Positions 6,748 to 7,538 of a stretch of 7,538 nucleotides of DNA are shown here, one piece after another. The position numbers and the translations under genes were made by a program. Source of the stretch: an uncultured Verrucomicrobiota bacterium (GTDB lineage Bacteria > Verrucomicrobiota > Kiritimatiellia > RFP12 > UBA3636); NCBI GenBank assembly GCA_946534745.1, contig CAMNDA010000403.1:1-7538 (forward strand), given 5' to 3'. Position 1 is the stretch's first letter, and each line of letters begins with the position of its first letter. The notes under the pieces are model-generated. The model worked only from the letters and a program-made list of their open reading frames with translations, ran no database searches and had not been told where the DNA came from.

Positions 6748-7538
6748 CCTCCGTCCGCATCCTCGACATCGCCGCCGAAGCCGGCGTCTCCCGCTCGCTC
6801 GTGTCCAAGGTCCTCAGCGGCCGCATGGGCACGAGCACCGTGCGGCCCGAGCTGGCCTCCCGCATCCGGACGATCGCCCAGGCGCGCGGGTTCGTCCCGA
6901 ACGCCGCCGCGCGCTCGCTGCACTCCGGGCGACAGGACGCCGTGGCGGTGTTCCTCTCCCGCCACGGCACGGAGGGCAGCGCCCTCCTGGAGCGCTTCCT
7001 CGACGGCGCCTCGCGCGAGCTCTCGCGCACCGGGCGGCGCATGGGGCTCAAGTTCTTCCACGGCGAGGACGAATTCCGCCGCGAGTGCCTCCCCCTGGCG
7101 TTCCGTGCCCGCGTGGACGGCGTCCTCGTCGGCGGCATGCCCTACTTCGACATCGCGCCCGCGCTCCTCGAGGTCGCCGACCGCGGCCTGCCCGTCGCGA
7201 CCGTCTTCGGCGACCCCGTCGCGCCGGAGATCCCGAACGCCGGCGTCTCGCAGGAGGCGGTCGGCGAGGTCGCCGCCAGGCACCTGCTCTCGCGCGGCTG
7301 CCGCCGTCCGCTCGTCCTCTCCTCCCCGGGATTCGCCGAGAGGATCGGAGAGCGCCGCCTCGCGGGCTTCCGCACCGTGATGGAGGCCGCCGGCGCGCCG
7401 GTGCCGGACGATCGTGTCGTCGCCATCCGCCGCACGTACGCGCCCAAGGCGGACGCGCTCGCGCGGATCGTCGCCGCCGCGCGCCGCCGCCGGATCGACG
7501 CCGTCTTCTGCGAGTCGGACCGCGGCGCCGCGCTCGTC
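6744..7538 (+). CDS. LacI-family transcriptional regulator (3' end beyond window)
   Basis: 265 residues are visible of a family length near 330-350; no stop is reached. The N-terminus VRILDIAAEAGVSRSLVSKV (4-23) is a LacI-type helix-turn-helix. R17 and S18 occupy the two recognition-helix positions that set operator specificity (Y17 and Q18 in E. coli LacI). NAAARSLHSGR (53-63) is the hinge helix, with L59 as the residue expected to insert at a central CG. The periplasmic-binding-like effector domain follows, with DGVLVGG at 125-131. The short segment around MGTST (28-32) makes the DNA-binding domain a few residues longer than LacI. The ATG lies within the glycosidase stop codon (ATGA), with no own Shine-Dalgarno, so translation is probably coupled. 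It likely senses a sugar released from the glycosidase substrate and acts at O1 and O2; both are inferences. Confidence 0.9.
   Translation, partial: MTSVRILDIAAEAGVSRSLVSKVLSGRMGTSTVRPELASRIRTIAQARGFVPNAAARSLHSGRQDAVAVFLSRHGTEGSALLERFLDGASRELSRTGRRMGLKFFHGEDEFRRECLPLAFRARVDGVLVGGMPYFDIAPALLEVADRGLPVATVFGDPVAPEIPNAGVSQEAVGEVAARHLLSRGCRRPLVLSSPGFAERIGERRLAGFRTVMEAAGAPVPDDRVVAIRRTYAPKADALARIVAAARRRRIDAVFCESDRGAALV

Noticed and set aside
6071..7138. Minus-strand frame spanning the glycosidase end and the regulator start
   Set aside because: It is Ser/Arg-rich low complexity and antisense to the LacI DNA-binding domain, which is unmistakable on the plus strand.
1..7538. CRISPR arrays, tRNA genes, insertion sequences, integrases
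   Set aside because: I saw no regularly spaced repeats, cloverleaf-like segments, terminal inverted repeats around a transposase, or mobile-element proteins.

Overview
The window is very GC-rich bacterial DNA with dense coding, G/C-ending codons and little intergenic space. The gene set is a secreted multidomain glycosidase, a FAD_oxidored-family flavoprotein, a C45-type Ntn hydrolase and a LacI-family regulator. That set is reminiscent of glycan-degradation loci in the PVC group (Lentisphaeria, Kiritimatiellae, Planctomycetes). The taxon is an inference from gene content and composition only; no rRNA or marker gene is present.

Layout, left to right. (1) Positions 1-147, minus strand: the first 49 codons of an exported protein, a signal peptide followed by what looks like the start of a POTRA-type beta strand, with a good sigma70-like promoter at 195-223. 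(2) 148-380: a divergent intergenic region with a strong palindrome (255-273), a weaker forward promoter, and an imperfect palindrome with a central CG at 360-376. (3) 381-1667, plus strand: a cytoplasmic FAD-dependent oxidoreductase. (4) 1684-2778, minus strand: a C45 / acyl-CoA:6-APA acyltransferase-like hydrolase, convergent with the flavoprotein across 16 bp. (5) 2779-2934: a second divergent intergenic region with promoters on both strands and a second copy of the central-CG motif at 2906-2922. (6) 2935-6747, plus strand: a 1270-residue secreted protein with N-terminal beta domains, a clan GH-A-like TIM barrel, further beta domains, a CBM4/9-like module and a CBM9/DOMON-like module. (7) 6744 to the window end, plus strand: a LacI-family regulator starting inside the glycosidase stop codon (ATGA overlap) and cut off by the window edge.

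The most informative signal outside the genes is an 18-base motif shared 15/18 between the upstream regions of the flavoprotein and the glycosidase (357-374 and 2903-2920). It has the dyad and central CG of LacI-family operators, and a LacI-type regulator lies in the same transcription unit as the glycosidase. The simplest model is a small autoregulated glycan-use regulon: the regulator controls the glycosidase-regulator operon and the flavoprotein gene. The secreted enzyme would bind and cut an unknown polysaccharide, and the cytoplasmic flavoprotein would oxidise a product. The C45 protein carries no copy of the motif in its own orientation and may belong for another reason; its promoter predicts a leaderless mRNA. 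Substrate and products cannot be read from the sequence.
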